This document shows positions 25,964 through 34,572 of a stretch of 64,000 nucleotides of DNA, in pieces (position 1 is the first letter of the stretch; every line of letters starts with the position of its first letter). A program made the position numbers and the translations under genes. Source of the DNA: CBFDBF01 sp050287965. Lineage in GTDB: Bacteria; Pseudomonadota; Gammaproteobacteria; Chromatiales; Chromatiaceae. The notes beneath the pieces are model-generated. The model was not told where the DNA came from. It made no database searches and saw only the letters and a program-made list of their open reading frames with translations. The stretch covers positions 124,001-188,000 of the forward strand of contig JBNKCX010000041.1 in the NCBI GenBank assembly GCA_050287965.1, in the 5' to 3' direction.

Positions 25964-26530
25964 TCATTCTGCGTTATCTGATATTTTTTTGAGCTCCCTA
26001 ATCGCGGTCGCATTGTTATTCTCTGTCGCAAGATCCAGCGCGGTTTTGCCTTGTCGATTTTTATTTTCCGCATTCGCCCCATGATATGCCAGACGCGCAA
26101 TTATCCCGGGATTGTGATTGTATCGTGCCGCAATCATCAAGGCGTCTTCATTGTTATGCACTTTCTGACTAATATCGGCACCGAGCCTGACAAGTTCATC
26201 AATCACCTCAACACTCGAGCTGTACCCGGCCGCACCGGTAAGCGGGGTGCCCTTGAATATGCCGTCTGATTCGTTAATATCCGCGCCCCGCGCAACCAAT
26301 GCCGCAATTATTTCCGGATTTTCTGTTGCTATTGCCGCCCACATAAGTACCGGGCCGTTTCTATTTCCCGTATCAAGCGCTTGCTGTGGGACTTCATTTA
26401 CTGAATCCAATGTCGCGCTACTCCAGAACTCCCGCGTACTGTATTTACGGTGGGGATTTGACAATTTTATAAAAACGGCGAACAGAACGACGAGTACCAG
26501 CACAATTACATATATACGATTTACCGACAC
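25964..26530 (-). CDS. membrane-anchored ankyrin-repeat protein
   Basis: 188 residues. N-terminal membrane anchor (YVIVLVLVVLFAVFIKL, about 7-23), then about four ankyrin repeats (GPVLMWAAIATENPEIIAALVARGADIN; TPLTGAAGYSSSVEVIDELVRLGADI; ALMIAARYNHNPGIIARLAYHGAN; KTALDLATENNNATAIRELK), each cut here at its core. The start codon appears to be GTG at 26530. Ankyrin repeats mediate protein contacts; the anchor suggests a periplasmic role. Overlaps the DUF2569 gene downstream. Confidence 0.8.
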   Translation of the reverse strand: MSVNRIYVIVLVLVVLFAVFIKLSNPHRKYSTREFWSSATLDSVNEVPQQALDTGNRNGPVLMWAAIATENPEIIAALVARGADINESDGIFKGTPLTGAAGYSSSVEVIDELVRLGADISQKVHNNEDALMIAARYNHNPGIIARLAYHGANAENKNRQGKTALDLATENNNATAIRELKKISDNAE

Positions 26531-26582
26531 TTTTTTGCACCCATGTTGGATTTGTTATTTACCTGGATGGGAAAAAGCCAAG

Positions 26583-27668
26583 CTATCTCCCCATCCTCAC
26601 CGGCAGACGACGCGGTCCCCAATCACCCGGTTTCGCTTCAAAGACACCGGCACAACGGCCGCCGCAGAAGCGACACTCACCTGCCTCCGTCAGGTTCCAG
26701 CTTCCCAACTGATACCAGTCCCGCTCTATGAGCAGTTCGCCACAGTTATGGCACCATGTGCTGTCGCCTTGCGGATCATGGACATTACCGGTATAGGCAT
26801 AGTGTACGCCATTTTTCAGCGCTATCCTGCGCGCACGGCTTAGGGTTTCCAGCGACGTGGGAGGTTTATCGCGCATCTTCCAATCCGGATGGAAAGCGCT
26901 GAAGTGCAGCGGCACATCGGATCCGAGATTCTCAACCACCCAACTCGTCATCTGATCCAGCTCCTGATCCGAGTCATTTTCGCCAGGTATCAGCAACGTG
27001 GTGAGTTCCAACCAGACATCGGTTTCCGATTTTAGATAGAGCAGAGTCTCAAGTATCGTGTGCAAATCTCCTCCGCACAGCTTTCGGTAAAACTGTTCAC
27101 TGAACGCCTTCAGGTCCACGTTGGCCGCATCGATGTTGCGAAACAGGTGCTCCCTGGGTTCCCCGGCACAGACATAACCGGCAGTCACGGCTACCGCCAT
27201 AATCCCGAGTTCGTGGCATGCCTGGGCGGTGTCGTTCGCATATTCAAGAAAAATGACCGGATCATTGTAGGTAAACGCCACGCTGCGGCACCCAAGTTCC
27301 CGGGCCTTGCGTGCGATAGCCCCGGGCGACGCACGATCAGCCAGGATATCGATCTCCCGCGATTTGCTCATGTCCCAGTTCTGACAAAACCGGCAGGCCA
27401 GATTACAGCCTGCGGTGCCGAAGGAGAGTACCGGGGTTCCCGGGAGAAAATGGTTTAACGGCTTTTTTTCAATGGGATCCACACAGAACCCACTGGAACG
27501 GCCGTAGGTAGTCAATACTATCTGCCCGTCCTGGCAGGCCCGCACAAAACAGAGTCCCTGCTTGCCCTCCTTCACCCGGCAGGCGCGGGGACACACGTCA
27601 CACTGAACACGGCCATCCTCCAGCGTGTGCCAGTAGCGGGTCGGAAAAGTGTCTCTTTGGGCGTCCAT
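26583..27668 (-). CDS. amrS: AmmeMemoRadiSam system radical SAM enzyme
   Basis: Radical S-adenosylmethionine protein of 361 residues. An N-terminal Cys cluster (VQCDVCPRACRV ... GLCFVR) precedes the radical SAM motif CNLACRFC near 85-92, and a C-terminal zinc-type CHNCGELL ... CRFCGGRC lies near 310-345. The fold is that of pyruvate formate-lyase activating enzymes, but the family always travels with Memo and AMMECR1 homologues; the reaction is not established. The ATG at 27668 follows AAGGAG by seven bases; an in-frame start 27 codons earlier is unsupported. Divergent from amrB, with which it shares a spacer of 288 bases. Confidence 0.93.
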   Translation of the reverse strand: MDAQRDTFPTRYWHTLEDGRVQCDVCPRACRVKEGKQGLCFVRACQDGQIVLTTYGRSSGFCVDPIEKKPLNHFLPGTPVLSFGTAGCNLACRFCQNWDMSKSREIDILADRASPGAIARKARELGCRSVAFTYNDPVIFLEYANDTAQACHELGIMAVAVTAGYVCAGEPREHLFRNIDAANVDLKAFSEQFYRKLCGGDLHTILETLLYLKSETDVWLELTTLLIPGENDSDQELDQMTSWVVENLGSDVPLHFSAFHPDWKMRDKPPTSLETLSRARRIALKNGVHYAYTGNVHDPQGDSTWCHNCGELLIERDWYQLGSWNLTEAGECRFCGGRCAGVFEAKPGDWGPRRLPVRMGR

Positions 27669-27956
27669 ATCCAGCTCCTTTCTATTATGCAACATGTCCC
27701 TAAATATGCTTTCCACATACCCTGTTCCCGGCAAAATCAGAATAATCAAGAAAGCTTTTTTATACAGGCTATTGTTTCAAGTATCTTTTTATATATTCCT
27801 GGCGTTTCCCGTTACAAAGATTATCTCTCTTTGTTGAGGCTGGTGCGACTCCAGGGAATATAGTTTTCCTGATTTGAGTATAGCTGCCCTTGATTTTTCC
27901 CAGTCAGCGGCGCATGTTTATGGTAGAGACCGGTTCAGGGAATAGGAGCAACGGTA

Positions 27957-28748
27957 ATGAAGAAGATCCAAAAGCCGACGGTCGCAGGTATTTTCTACCC
28001 GGACGATCCTGAAAAACTTCGCCTTCAAGTACAGACCTTCCTATCATCAGCGCACTCCGGGTTGGTTAACTCCACCCCCAAGGCATTGATCGCCCCACAC
28101 GCCGGCTATATTTATTCCGGACCGGTGGCGGCCAGTGCTTATGCCCAACTGAATACCGTCGCTCACCGACTGCAGAGAGTGGTGATACTGGCCCCGTCCC
28201 ATCATCTGGGATTCCGTGGCATCGCATACAGTAGCGCGGACGCCTTTCAGACGCCGTTGGGAGAACTCGAGGTGGATAAAGCGGCCCTCGAGCTGCTGGG
28301 GGGATTGCCCTATGTGCACGCTCTGGATGCCGCCTTCGAACAGGAGCATAGCCTCGAGGTACACCTGCCTTTCCTGCAGGAAACGCTGAACACTTTTAGA
28401 ATTGTACCTCTGGTGGTCGGCGATGCAGATCCTGCCGAGGTTGCGGAAGTAATTGAAAAGCTCTGGGGCGGCGAGGAAACCCTGATTGTGATCAGTTCTG
28501 ATCTGAGTCACTACCACGACTACGAGACCGCCCGCAGCATGGACACACGCACCTCCGAGGCGATTGAAAATCTGCAGCCGGACGATATCTCCGTGCAGCA
28601 GGCCTGTGGCCGTATTCCGGTAAGTGGGCTGCTGATGGCGGCACGTCACCATAATCTCAGCGTCATGACGGTTGATCTGCGTAACTCCGGAGATACCGCG
28701 GGTCCCAAAGACCAGGTGGTCGGATACGGCGCTTATGTCCTCTGCTGA
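27957..28748 (+). CDS. amrB: AmmeMemoRadiSam system protein B (MEMO1 family)
   Basis: Memo-like protein of 263 residues, a fold related to class III extradiol dioxygenases. Conserved motifs include APHAGYIYSGPVAA, LAPSHHLGF, EQEHSLEVHLPFLQ and ISSDLSHYHDY, which supply the His/Cys metal pocket. Human MEMO1 binds copper or iron; the bacterial role is unknown. An AGGAG site precedes the ATG. Its last 14 bases overlap the start of the AMMECR1-type gene. Confidence 0.93.
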   Translation: MKKIQKPTVAGIFYPDDPEKLRLQVQTFLSSAHSGLVNSTPKALIAPHAGYIYSGPVAASAYAQLNTVAHRLQRVVILAPSHHLGFRGIAYSSADAFQTPLGELEVDKAALELLGGLPYVHALDAAFEQEHSLEVHLPFLQETLNTFRIVPLVVGDADPAEVAEVIEKLWGGEETLIVISSDLSHYHDYETARSMDTRTSEAIENLQPDDISVQQACGRIPVSGLLMAARHHNLSVMTVDLRNSGDTAGPKDQVVGYGAYVLC

Positions 28749-29319
28749 TCCGGCACGGACACCGTTAACGCCTTCACAACGTGATGTCGTGCTGGCCACT
28801 GCGCACGCTTCGATCCGGCACGGACTGGACCGGGGATCCCCCCTGGAAATAGACATCGAGGAATATGAACCGGCGTTGCGTGCGGAACGGGCCTGTTTCG
28901 TCACACTGAATCGAAACGGTAATCTGCGCGGTTGTATCGGTCACCTTGAGGCGATCCAGCCCCTGATCCTGGACGTGACGGAGAACGCCTTTTCCGCCGC
29001 CTTCCGTGACCCGCGTTTCTCACCGCTCCGTGAAGAGGAAATGGAAGGCCTGGAGATCCACGTTTCCATTCTGACCCTCCCGCAGCTGTTGGAATTTTCC
29101 TCCGAACAGGATCTGCTTTCCCGGCTCCGGCCCGGTATAGACGGGCTGATCCTGGAAGACGGCAGCCATCGCGGCACCTTTCTTCCTTCGGTATGGGAAT
29201 CGCTGCCGGAGCCCCGCGCCTTTCTTCAGCACCTCAAGTTGAAGGCCGGTCTACCGATTGATTACTGGTCTGACACGATAGCGATATTCCGCTACGAAAC
29301 CGAATCTTTTCCGAGCTAG
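28735..29319 (+). CDS. amrA: AmmeMemoRadiSam system protein A (AMMECR1 family)
   Basis: AMMECR1-domain protein of 194 residues with the near-invariant hexapeptide LRGCIG (about 63-68) and further family blocks: AFRDPRF, LEIHVSILT, GLILEDGSHRGTFLP. Biochemical function unknown. The ATG at 28735 lies inside the end of amrB, implying translational coupling. Together with amrS this completes the three-gene set. Confidence 0.93.
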   Translation: MSSADPARTPLTPSQRDVVLATAHASIRHGLDRGSPLEIDIEEYEPALRAERACFVTLNRNGNLRGCIGHLEAIQPLILDVTENAFSAAFRDPRFSPLREEEMEGLEIHVSILTLPQLLEFSSEQDLLSRLRPGIDGLILEDGSHRGTFLPSVWESLPEPRAFLQHLKLKAGLPIDYWSDTIAIFRYETESFPS

Positions 29320-29360
29320 CCGGTTAAGATGAGGCTTTAGGGGATCACCCCGAGTAACGT

Positions 29361-30278
29361 TTATTCCTGAGCCTTTCGGCATCCCCCGAGTGAACCGACA
29401 CCGCAGGTTTCCCCGTCGATCCAGATGGCGTTATCCAACCGCGTCCAATCCAGCTTGGCCCCGCCCATCCGCGCACTCGTAAGGTTGGCAAAGCTGAGAT
29501 CCGCGCCGCTCAAATCGGCGTTGGTCAGATCGGCGTTCTGGAGATTGATTCCCTTCATGGCGGTGTTTATGAACTCCCCATAGCTGAGATCGGTCCCGGA
29601 AAAATCCGCGTACATCAGATCCGCTCCCTTGAAACTGCTCCCCGACAGTCGCGCCTGCCGCAGCACCGCATTGTTGATCTGCGCTCCCGCCAGATCGCTG
29701 TTCTCCGCTACGGTTCCGTCAAGCCTGCAATTACGCCAGTTAACCCCGGGTGCCGGGGAGGCAAGGCAATCCGGCTCCGGGATGTCCTGAGGCGCGCCTA
29801 TGTAGAGCCCGCCACCGATTGCCACACCCACCAGAACGGAAATCACCAGTATCCCGACATAGGGATTCTTGCGTTGCGTCTCCAGTTCCAGCAGTTCCGA
29901 TTTCGCCGCCCGGTGCCGGGCCAGCAGTTCGTCCTCCTGGCGACGGCGTTCCGCATGACGCCGCTCCTTGAATTCGGCATCATCGGCACCGGTACGCCGC
30001 TCCCGACCGGTGCGTTCATCCTCCCGCATACGCAGTAGATCCAGCGTCTCATGATCCCCTGTCTCCAGGGCCTTGCGCACCTCCGGCGGCACAACATCCG
30101 GCACTTCGGAAACCCGTTTCCAATTTTTCCGGTCCAGGCTCGTTTCATCATCCAGCCGTACCCGCCCCAGAAGTACGGAACGGCGGACAGCACCACATGG
30201 AAAGGGACCCCGTATCTCCCCTTTGCGCCGGATATACCAGAGAAGCTGTCTGTTATCGCTTTTCTCTTGTTCTGCCAT
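29361..30278 (-). CDS. membrane protein with N-terminal GYF_2-like domain and C-terminal pentapeptide repeats
   Basis: 305 residues. The first about 70 (LWYIRRKGEIRGPFPCGAV ... DDETSLDRKNWKRVSEV) look like a GYF_2-type domain. A charged linker rich in Glu/Arg (about 75-140) follows, then one membrane helix (YVGILVISVLVGVAIGGGLYI, about 148-168). The C-terminal part carries A(D/N)LXX pentapeptide repeats (for example LMYADFSGTDLSYGEF and LQNADLTNADLSGADLSFA) that form a right-handed beta-helix, and ends with a Cys pair (GETCGVGSLGGC). Topology places the repeats outside the cytoplasm. Similar designs are seen in gammaproteobacteria near flagellar genes; role unknown. Confidence 0.8.
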   Translation of the reverse strand: MAEQEKSDNRQLLWYIRRKGEIRGPFPCGAVRRSVLLGRVRLDDETSLDRKNWKRVSEVPDVVPPEVRKALETGDHETLDLLRMREDERTGRERRTGADDAEFKERRHAERRRQEDELLARHRAAKSELLELETQRKNPYVGILVISVLVGVAIGGGLYIGAPQDIPEPDCLASPAPGVNWRNCRLDGTVAENSDLAGAQINNAVLRQARLSGSSFKGADLMYADFSGTDLSYGEFINTAMKGINLQNADLTNADLSGADLSFANLTSARMGGAKLDWTRLDNAIWIDGETCGVGSLGGCRKAQE

Positions 30279-30351
30279 GTCCGTCCTATTTCAATAAACC
30301 GGTCCGTCAGCCGCTAAACTGTCTGTAAAAGACACTGAGCCGCACGCCCTT

Positions 30352-31668
30352 GTGAAGATATCTGACCTCATCTCCAATCCCCGTCTCGCCGTTGAAACGG
30401 TACGCACCAACGTACTCAACAATCTACGGCCGGGGCAGATCCTGCACGCCAGTGTCTTGACGCCTACCAGTCAAAACAGCGTCAAACTCCGGATCGGTCT
30501 TGCGGAACTGGTGGCCCGAACCCAGGTTTCCTTCACGCCGGGGCAGAGAATCACCCTCGATGTGGTAAAAACCGGCGTACTGCCTGAATTACGGGTGCTA
30601 CCGCAGGTCGAGACCCGGCAATTCCAGGCGGAAGCCCTCCGTACCGCCCTGCCGAAGCAGATTCCTTTGCCCCGGTTGTTCGAAAATCTTCAGATCCTGT
30701 CTAGTACTTTAGCAAAGAATGTTCCAATTCCAGCGTTCTCAAAGGGGGAAACAAGCCCGGCGCAAGACGCGAAACCCGCCCTCATCAAGCTGCTCTCCAC
30801 GGCCCTGCAGTCGTCACGGGCAACCAAGGGCGACGTGGAGATGCTGCAGACCCTGCGTAATCTGGCGGGGACGGAATCGCTGCAGAAGGTAGGGGAACGT
30901 CTCGGTCCCGAGGTGGTCAACCGGATAAGGACGGTTCTGGAAAACACCCCTACCCGATCGGAGGTTTCGTCTCCGCCGCTGCTGCGCAGGATCATCCAGG
31001 AATCCGGGCTGTTCATGGAGCCGAAACTGGCCTTCGGCCAGCCCTCCGGGGCCGATCTTAAATCCAATCTGCTGTTGTTGCTGTTGCTTATCCGCAGCCG
31101 GATCGAGCAGTTCGTCCTGCCCGAACAGAAAGACCTTCAAGTCCATGAGCGTCCTTCCCAGCCCCCGCCTTCCCCACTGGAAAGCGGGGTATCGAAGCTC
31201 CTTAATCAGCTGTTCCGGCAGATCGAGGGTAGCCTGGCCCGGATACAACTCAACCAATTGGCTTCGCTTCCCACCGAGGACGGCAACAACCGCCAGGTCT
31301 GGCAATTTGATATCCCCGTGAGGCACCCCCACGGGTTCGACAGTTTTCAGCTCAAGGTTGAACGGGAACGGCACCACGGCAAAAAGCGGGATACCGCACA
31401 CCGCTGGCGGGTATCACTCCATTTCGATCTGGAGCCGCTGGGGCCTGTACAGGCCCAGGTGACACTCCTGGGGGAAGAGGTCTCGGCCCTGTTCCTGGCG
31501 GAACGCAAGGAGAGCGCGACCCTGATCGAGCAACATCTATCCGCCCTGGACCTGGCGTTCTCCCGGGCAGGGCTGAAGGTGGGTCACCTGGCGGCGAAAA
31601 AGAGCGGAAAGGTGCATAGGGAGATGGCCAACGCCTTTCCCCACCGTCTACTGGATGAAAAGGCATGA
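30352..31668 (+). CDS. fliK: flagellar hook-length control protein FliK-like
   Basis: 438 residues. Variable, Ser/Pro/Leu-rich N-terminal part, then the Flg_hook C-terminal domain (about 300-415) with WQFDIPVRHPHGFDSFQLKVE, LDLEPLGPVQAQVTL and HLSALDLAFSRAGL, which resembles the core of FliK/T3SS needle-length regulators. It measures the hook and switches the flagellar export specificity. Start GTG. The first gene of a two-gene rightward unit; the next encodes the matching FlhB-tail protein. The distance from fliJ and the opposite orientation mean it may be a second FliK-like paralogue. Confidence 0.8.
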   Translation: MKISDLISNPRLAVETVRTNVLNNLRPGQILHASVLTPTSQNSVKLRIGLAELVARTQVSFTPGQRITLDVVKTGVLPELRVLPQVETRQFQAEALRTALPKQIPLPRLFENLQILSSTLAKNVPIPAFSKGETSPAQDAKPALIKLLSTALQSSRATKGDVEMLQTLRNLAGTESLQKVGERLGPEVVNRIRTVLENTPTRSEVSSPPLLRRIIQESGLFMEPKLAFGQPSGADLKSNLLLLLLLIRSRIEQFVLPEQKDLQVHERPSQPPPSPLESGVSKLLNQLFRQIEGSLARIQLNQLASLPTEDGNNRQVWQFDIPVRHPHGFDSFQLKVERERHHGKKRDTAHRWRVSLHFDLEPLGPVQAQVTLLGEEVSALFLAERKESATLIEQHLSALDLAFSRAGLKVGHLAAKKSGKVHREMANAFPHRLLDEKA

Positions 31669-31955
31669 AGCGGAATACACAACCTCAACCCGATATCGCA
31701 GTGGCCCTGCACTATGACGGGGAGAACGCACCGCGGGTCACAGCCAAGGGACAGGGTGAACTGGCGCAACGGATTCTGGTGCTGGCGGAACAACACGGTA
31801 TACCCCTGCATGATGACCCGGAGTTGGCTGCGATCCTGACCCAGATACCGCTGGGAGATGAGATCCCCGAGACCCTCTACCTGGTTATCGCGGAGGTAAT
31901 CGCGTTCGCTTACATGGTATCCGGGAAAAGACCGCCGGGCTTTCAGGAGGGCTGA
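31665..31955 (+). CDS. FlhB C-terminal-like (FhlB/EscU-YscU family) export-gate protein
   Basis: 96 residues matching only the cytoplasmic domain of FlhB: VALHYDGENAPRVTAKGQGELAQRIL and GIPLHDDPELAAILTQIPLGDEIPETLY. No membrane helices and no NPTH cleavage motif (the family site lies just before this segment). Such stand-alone FhlB proteins can partly replace the FlhB tail in substrate switching in other bacteria. Overlaps fliK by four bases (ATGA), in keeping with a hook-length function. Confidence 0.9.
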   Translation: MKRNTQPQPDIAVALHYDGENAPRVTAKGQGELAQRILVLAEQHGIPLHDDPELAAILTQIPLGDEIPETLYLVIAEVIAFAYMVSGKRPPGFQEG

Positions 31956-31989
31956 TATGGACATACGACGGGCAGAGCCCGCGCTACAT

Positions 31990-32024
31990 ACTGACAACTA
32001 GAAACTTCCCAATTCCGACTTCAA
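31990..32024. repeat. heptad repeat array D: five 7-bp units
   Basis: ACTGACA, ACTAGAA, ACTTCCC, AATTCCG, ACTTCAA, plus strand, in the convergent spacer between the FhlB gene and fliJ. The last unit covers the fliJ stop codon (32021-32023). In the fliJ sense the units read AGT(T/C)NNN directly from the stop. More degenerate than arrays A-C. Confidence 0.6.
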
Positions 32025-32455
32025 CGTTTCCCGCGTTGGTTCCGTTCGTCGGACTCCTTCTGCTCACGCACATCCTGCTGTTTCTGCTCTTCCCGCTCGT
32101 AACGTTCCACCACCTTACCGAGGGCCTGGGTTCGAACGTGCTTCTGTTGCCAGTTTTCCTGGCGCACGGAACATTCGCTGCGACTCCGCTCCACCACCGA
32201 CTCCTGCTCGTGTATGGCGCGCTCCAGTTTGGTAAGGAAAGCTCGGTACTCCTGCAACTGGGTGGCGGACATACCGCTCTTCGCCGAGGTATGGAAACGC
32301 TCCAGGTACTCCCGGTGATAACCCCGCAACTCCTCAAGCCGTTCCTCATGCTCACGCATCCGGCGTCTGGAATCGCCCAGCTCCATCGCCGCCGTCCGCT
32401 CGCGGGATGCAGCGACTCGCTGTACCGGTTTTAATCGTTTGGATGGGGGCACCAT
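32021..32455 (-). CDS. fliJ: flagellar export chaperone FliJ
   Basis: 144-residue coiled-coil protein, almost entirely charged heptads (RMREHEERLEELRGYHREYLERF, EYRAFLTKLERAI, WQQKHVRTQALGKVVERYE), the normal size and composition of FliJ, a general chaperone and ATPase activator for flagellar export. It follows fliI in the standard fliE-F-G-H-I-J order. The start is ATG. The sequence is weakly conserved, so the call rests on size, coil pattern and position. Confidence 0.9.
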   Translation of the reverse strand: MVPPSKRLKPVQRVAASRERTAAMELGDSRRRMREHEERLEELRGYHREYLERFHTSAKSGMSATQLQEYRAFLTKLERAIHEQESVVERSRSECSVRQENWQQKHVRTQALGKVVERYEREEQKQQDVREQKESDERNQRGKR

Positions 32456-32497
32456 ATTTTACTGTCTCCTCCCGGCCCTCGTATATTTCATTATGAC

Positions 32498-33877
32498 TTA
32501 ACGGTTTACAGCCACCTCAGGTGGCGGCGGGAACAGCGTAGTAAGCTGTTCGATACTCTGACCCAACAAAACCGGCGTATGCATATCCTGTCGCAGGAAA
32601 GTCTCCAGCAGGGGCATCGCTTCGATCGCTGTATCGATCCGTTCATCCGTGCCCTGTTCATAAGCACCGACGTTGATTAGATCCCGGTTCTGCTGATAAA
32701 TAGAGTATAGATGCTTAAAGGCCCGAGCTGCCTCCTGGTGATCGATTGTCGTGATATCGTTCATGGCGCGGCTTATGGAAGCCTCTATGTCGATAGCGGG
32801 ATAGTGGCCCATCTCCGCCAGTTTTCGGGATAGTACGATGTGTCCGTCGAGAATTGCGCGGGAAGCATCCGCTATGGGATCGTTCTGGTCGTCCCCTTCT
32901 GTCAGAACGGTATAGAAGGCGGTAATGGAGCCGCCCCCCTTCTCTCCATTTCCTGCCCGCTCCACAAGCTGCGGCATCTTGGCGAATACGGAAGGCGGAT
33001 AACCCTTGGTTGCCGGAGGTTCATGGATCGCCAGGGCGATCTCCCGCTGTGCCTGCGCGAAACGGGTGAGGGAATCCATCAGCAACAGCACCTGCAACCC
33101 CTGATCCCGAAAAAACTCGGCGATACTGGTGGCCAGCATGGCGCCGTGGATCCTTCTTAACGGCGGGTGGTCGGCCGGCACCGCCACCACCACCGCTCGG
33201 GCCATACCGTCCTCTCCCAGGATGTTTTCAACAAACTCCTTCACCTCGCGGCCCCGCTCGCCGATCAAGCCCACCACGGTAACGTCGGCATTGGTATAGC
33301 GGGTCATCATGCCCAGCAGCACACTCTTGCCGACGCCGGAACCGGCGAACAGTCCGAGCCGCTGGCCGCGTCCGACACTGAACAGCGAGTTGATGGCACG
33401 TACTCCCACATCCAGGGGCTCGCGTATGGGGGTGCGCGTCAAGGGATTAAAGGTCTTCCCGGTCAGCGGCCGACGTGCTTCGGTGTGGATCGGTCCCCTG
33501 CCGTCCAGGGGGCGTCCGGCACCGTCGATCACTCGTCCCAGGAGCTCATCGCCCACCAGGGCCTCGCAGACCCGCCCTGTGGGCACCACCCTGGCGTCCT
33601 GCTCCAGACCGCGGATATCACCCGTAGGCATCAGGTAGAGGCTTTCACCGGAGAACCCCACCACCTCCGCTTCGATGCGACCGCCGCTGTTGCTGATAAT
33701 ATCGCACTGTCCGCCGATGGCCGCCCGGCAACCCACCGCCTCCAGGGTAAGCCCGACCATGCGTGTCAATTTACCTTCCAGCACCAGACCCCGACCCCCG
33801 CCCAGCCTGTTGCGGCAGCGTGCCAGCCGTTCCCGCCAGATAGATTTGCGATCCGCCTGGGGAAGGTCCCTTCTCAT
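32498..33877 (-). CDS. fliI: flagellum-specific ATP synthase FliI
   Basis: Hexameric ATPase of the flagellar type III export apparatus, 459 residues. Walker A is GLFAGSGVGKSVLLGMM near residue 170, with IGERGREVKEF after it, Walker B LQVLLLMDSLTRFAQAQREI, and the family stretch GSITAFYTVLTEGDDQNDPI. Its ATG overlaps the fliH stop by four bases. Its stator FliH is encoded upstream and FliJ downstream. Confidence 0.96.
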   Translation of the reverse strand: MRRDLPQADRKSIWRERLARCRNRLGGGRGLVLEGKLTRMVGLTLEAVGCRAAIGGQCDIISNSGGRIEAEVVGFSGESLYLMPTGDIRGLEQDARVVPTGRVCEALVGDELLGRVIDGAGRPLDGRGPIHTEARRPLTGKTFNPLTRTPIREPLDVGVRAINSLFSVGRGQRLGLFAGSGVGKSVLLGMMTRYTNADVTVVGLIGERGREVKEFVENILGEDGMARAVVVAVPADHPPLRRIHGAMLATSIAEFFRDQGLQVLLLMDSLTRFAQAQREIALAIHEPPATKGYPPSVFAKMPQLVERAGNGEKGGGSITAFYTVLTEGDDQNDPIADASRAILDGHIVLSRKLAEMGHYPAIDIEASISRAMNDITTIDHQEAARAFKHLYSIYQQNRDLINVGAYEQGTDERIDTAIEAMPLLETFLRQDMHTPVLLGQSIEQLTTLFPPPPEVAVNR

Positions 33878-34572
33878 ATGTCGCTCTCGTCCTGTATGAC
33901 ATCCCTGGTGCGTTCACCCCCCAGCAATTGGGTGACCAGGGTCGTCAACCTCGATTCCAGGGTGGCGTCCACCTGGGAAATATCGGTCAGGACCTTGCAT
34001 CCACCCCTCTCCATCACCGGGTCTTCCACGATGGTCCAGCCCACTTCCTTTGCATTGACGTCATAGATCTCCCGTACCAGCTCGGCATCTTCCGGCTGCA
34101 GCACCAATCGTACGTGCCGTGCCGATACCGGCAGAACCGATAACGCCTCACGCACCACGCCGATAATCTGCTCCGGATCCGTCTTCACCTCGCGCCGTAC
34201 CAACTGCCGGACCGTAGCGATAATCAGCTCGACGATCTCCCGTTCGATTTGGTCGTCCATCTGTTTCAACGGGGTTTCGAGGGTACTGATGATGGCTTCC
34301 AGCTGCTCAATCCGCTCCAGCAGTTGCTCCCGACCCTTGGCAAGAATCTCCTTGTGGCCGAATTCGAAGCCCTCCTTCTTCCCCAGCTCAAACCCTTCCT
34401 TATAGGCGTGCTGGTGAATCTGCTCCACCTGTTCCGTCGTCAACAAGGTACCCCGTCCCTCGATCCCGGACCCGCGGCCTGAACTGCGACCCATCTCGGG
34501 TGGACTCCACTGCTTGGCCGTTTTCCCGGCGTCACCCGAGATGACCTTGTTAGATAAATTCTTCTCCGCCAC
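33874..34572 (-). CDS. fliH: flagellar assembly protein FliH
   Basis: Peripheral stator/regulator of FliI, 232 residues. Repeats of the GxxxG/HxxAYKEGFELGKKEGFEFG type (about 60-85) are typical of FliH helices, and the C-terminal domain (IEREIVELIIATVRQLV, VRLVLQPEDAELV, GGCKVLTDISQVDATLESRL) matches the FliH/YscL superfamily. The start was set at GTG 34572 because GGGAGG lies just before it; it overlaps the end of fliG. In-frame upstream ATG codons lie inside fliG and lack ribosome sites. Confidence 0.92.
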   Translation of the reverse strand: MAEKNLSNKVISGDAGKTAKQWSPPEMGRSSGRGSGIEGRGTLLTTEQVEQIHQHAYKEGFELGKKEGFEFGHKEILAKGREQLLERIEQLEAIISTLETPLKQMDDQIEREIVELIIATVRQLVRREVKTDPEQIIGVVREALSVLPVSARHVRLVLQPEDAELVREIYDVNAKEVGWTIVEDPVMERGGCKVLTDISQVDATLESRLTTLVTQLLGGERTRDVIQDESDI

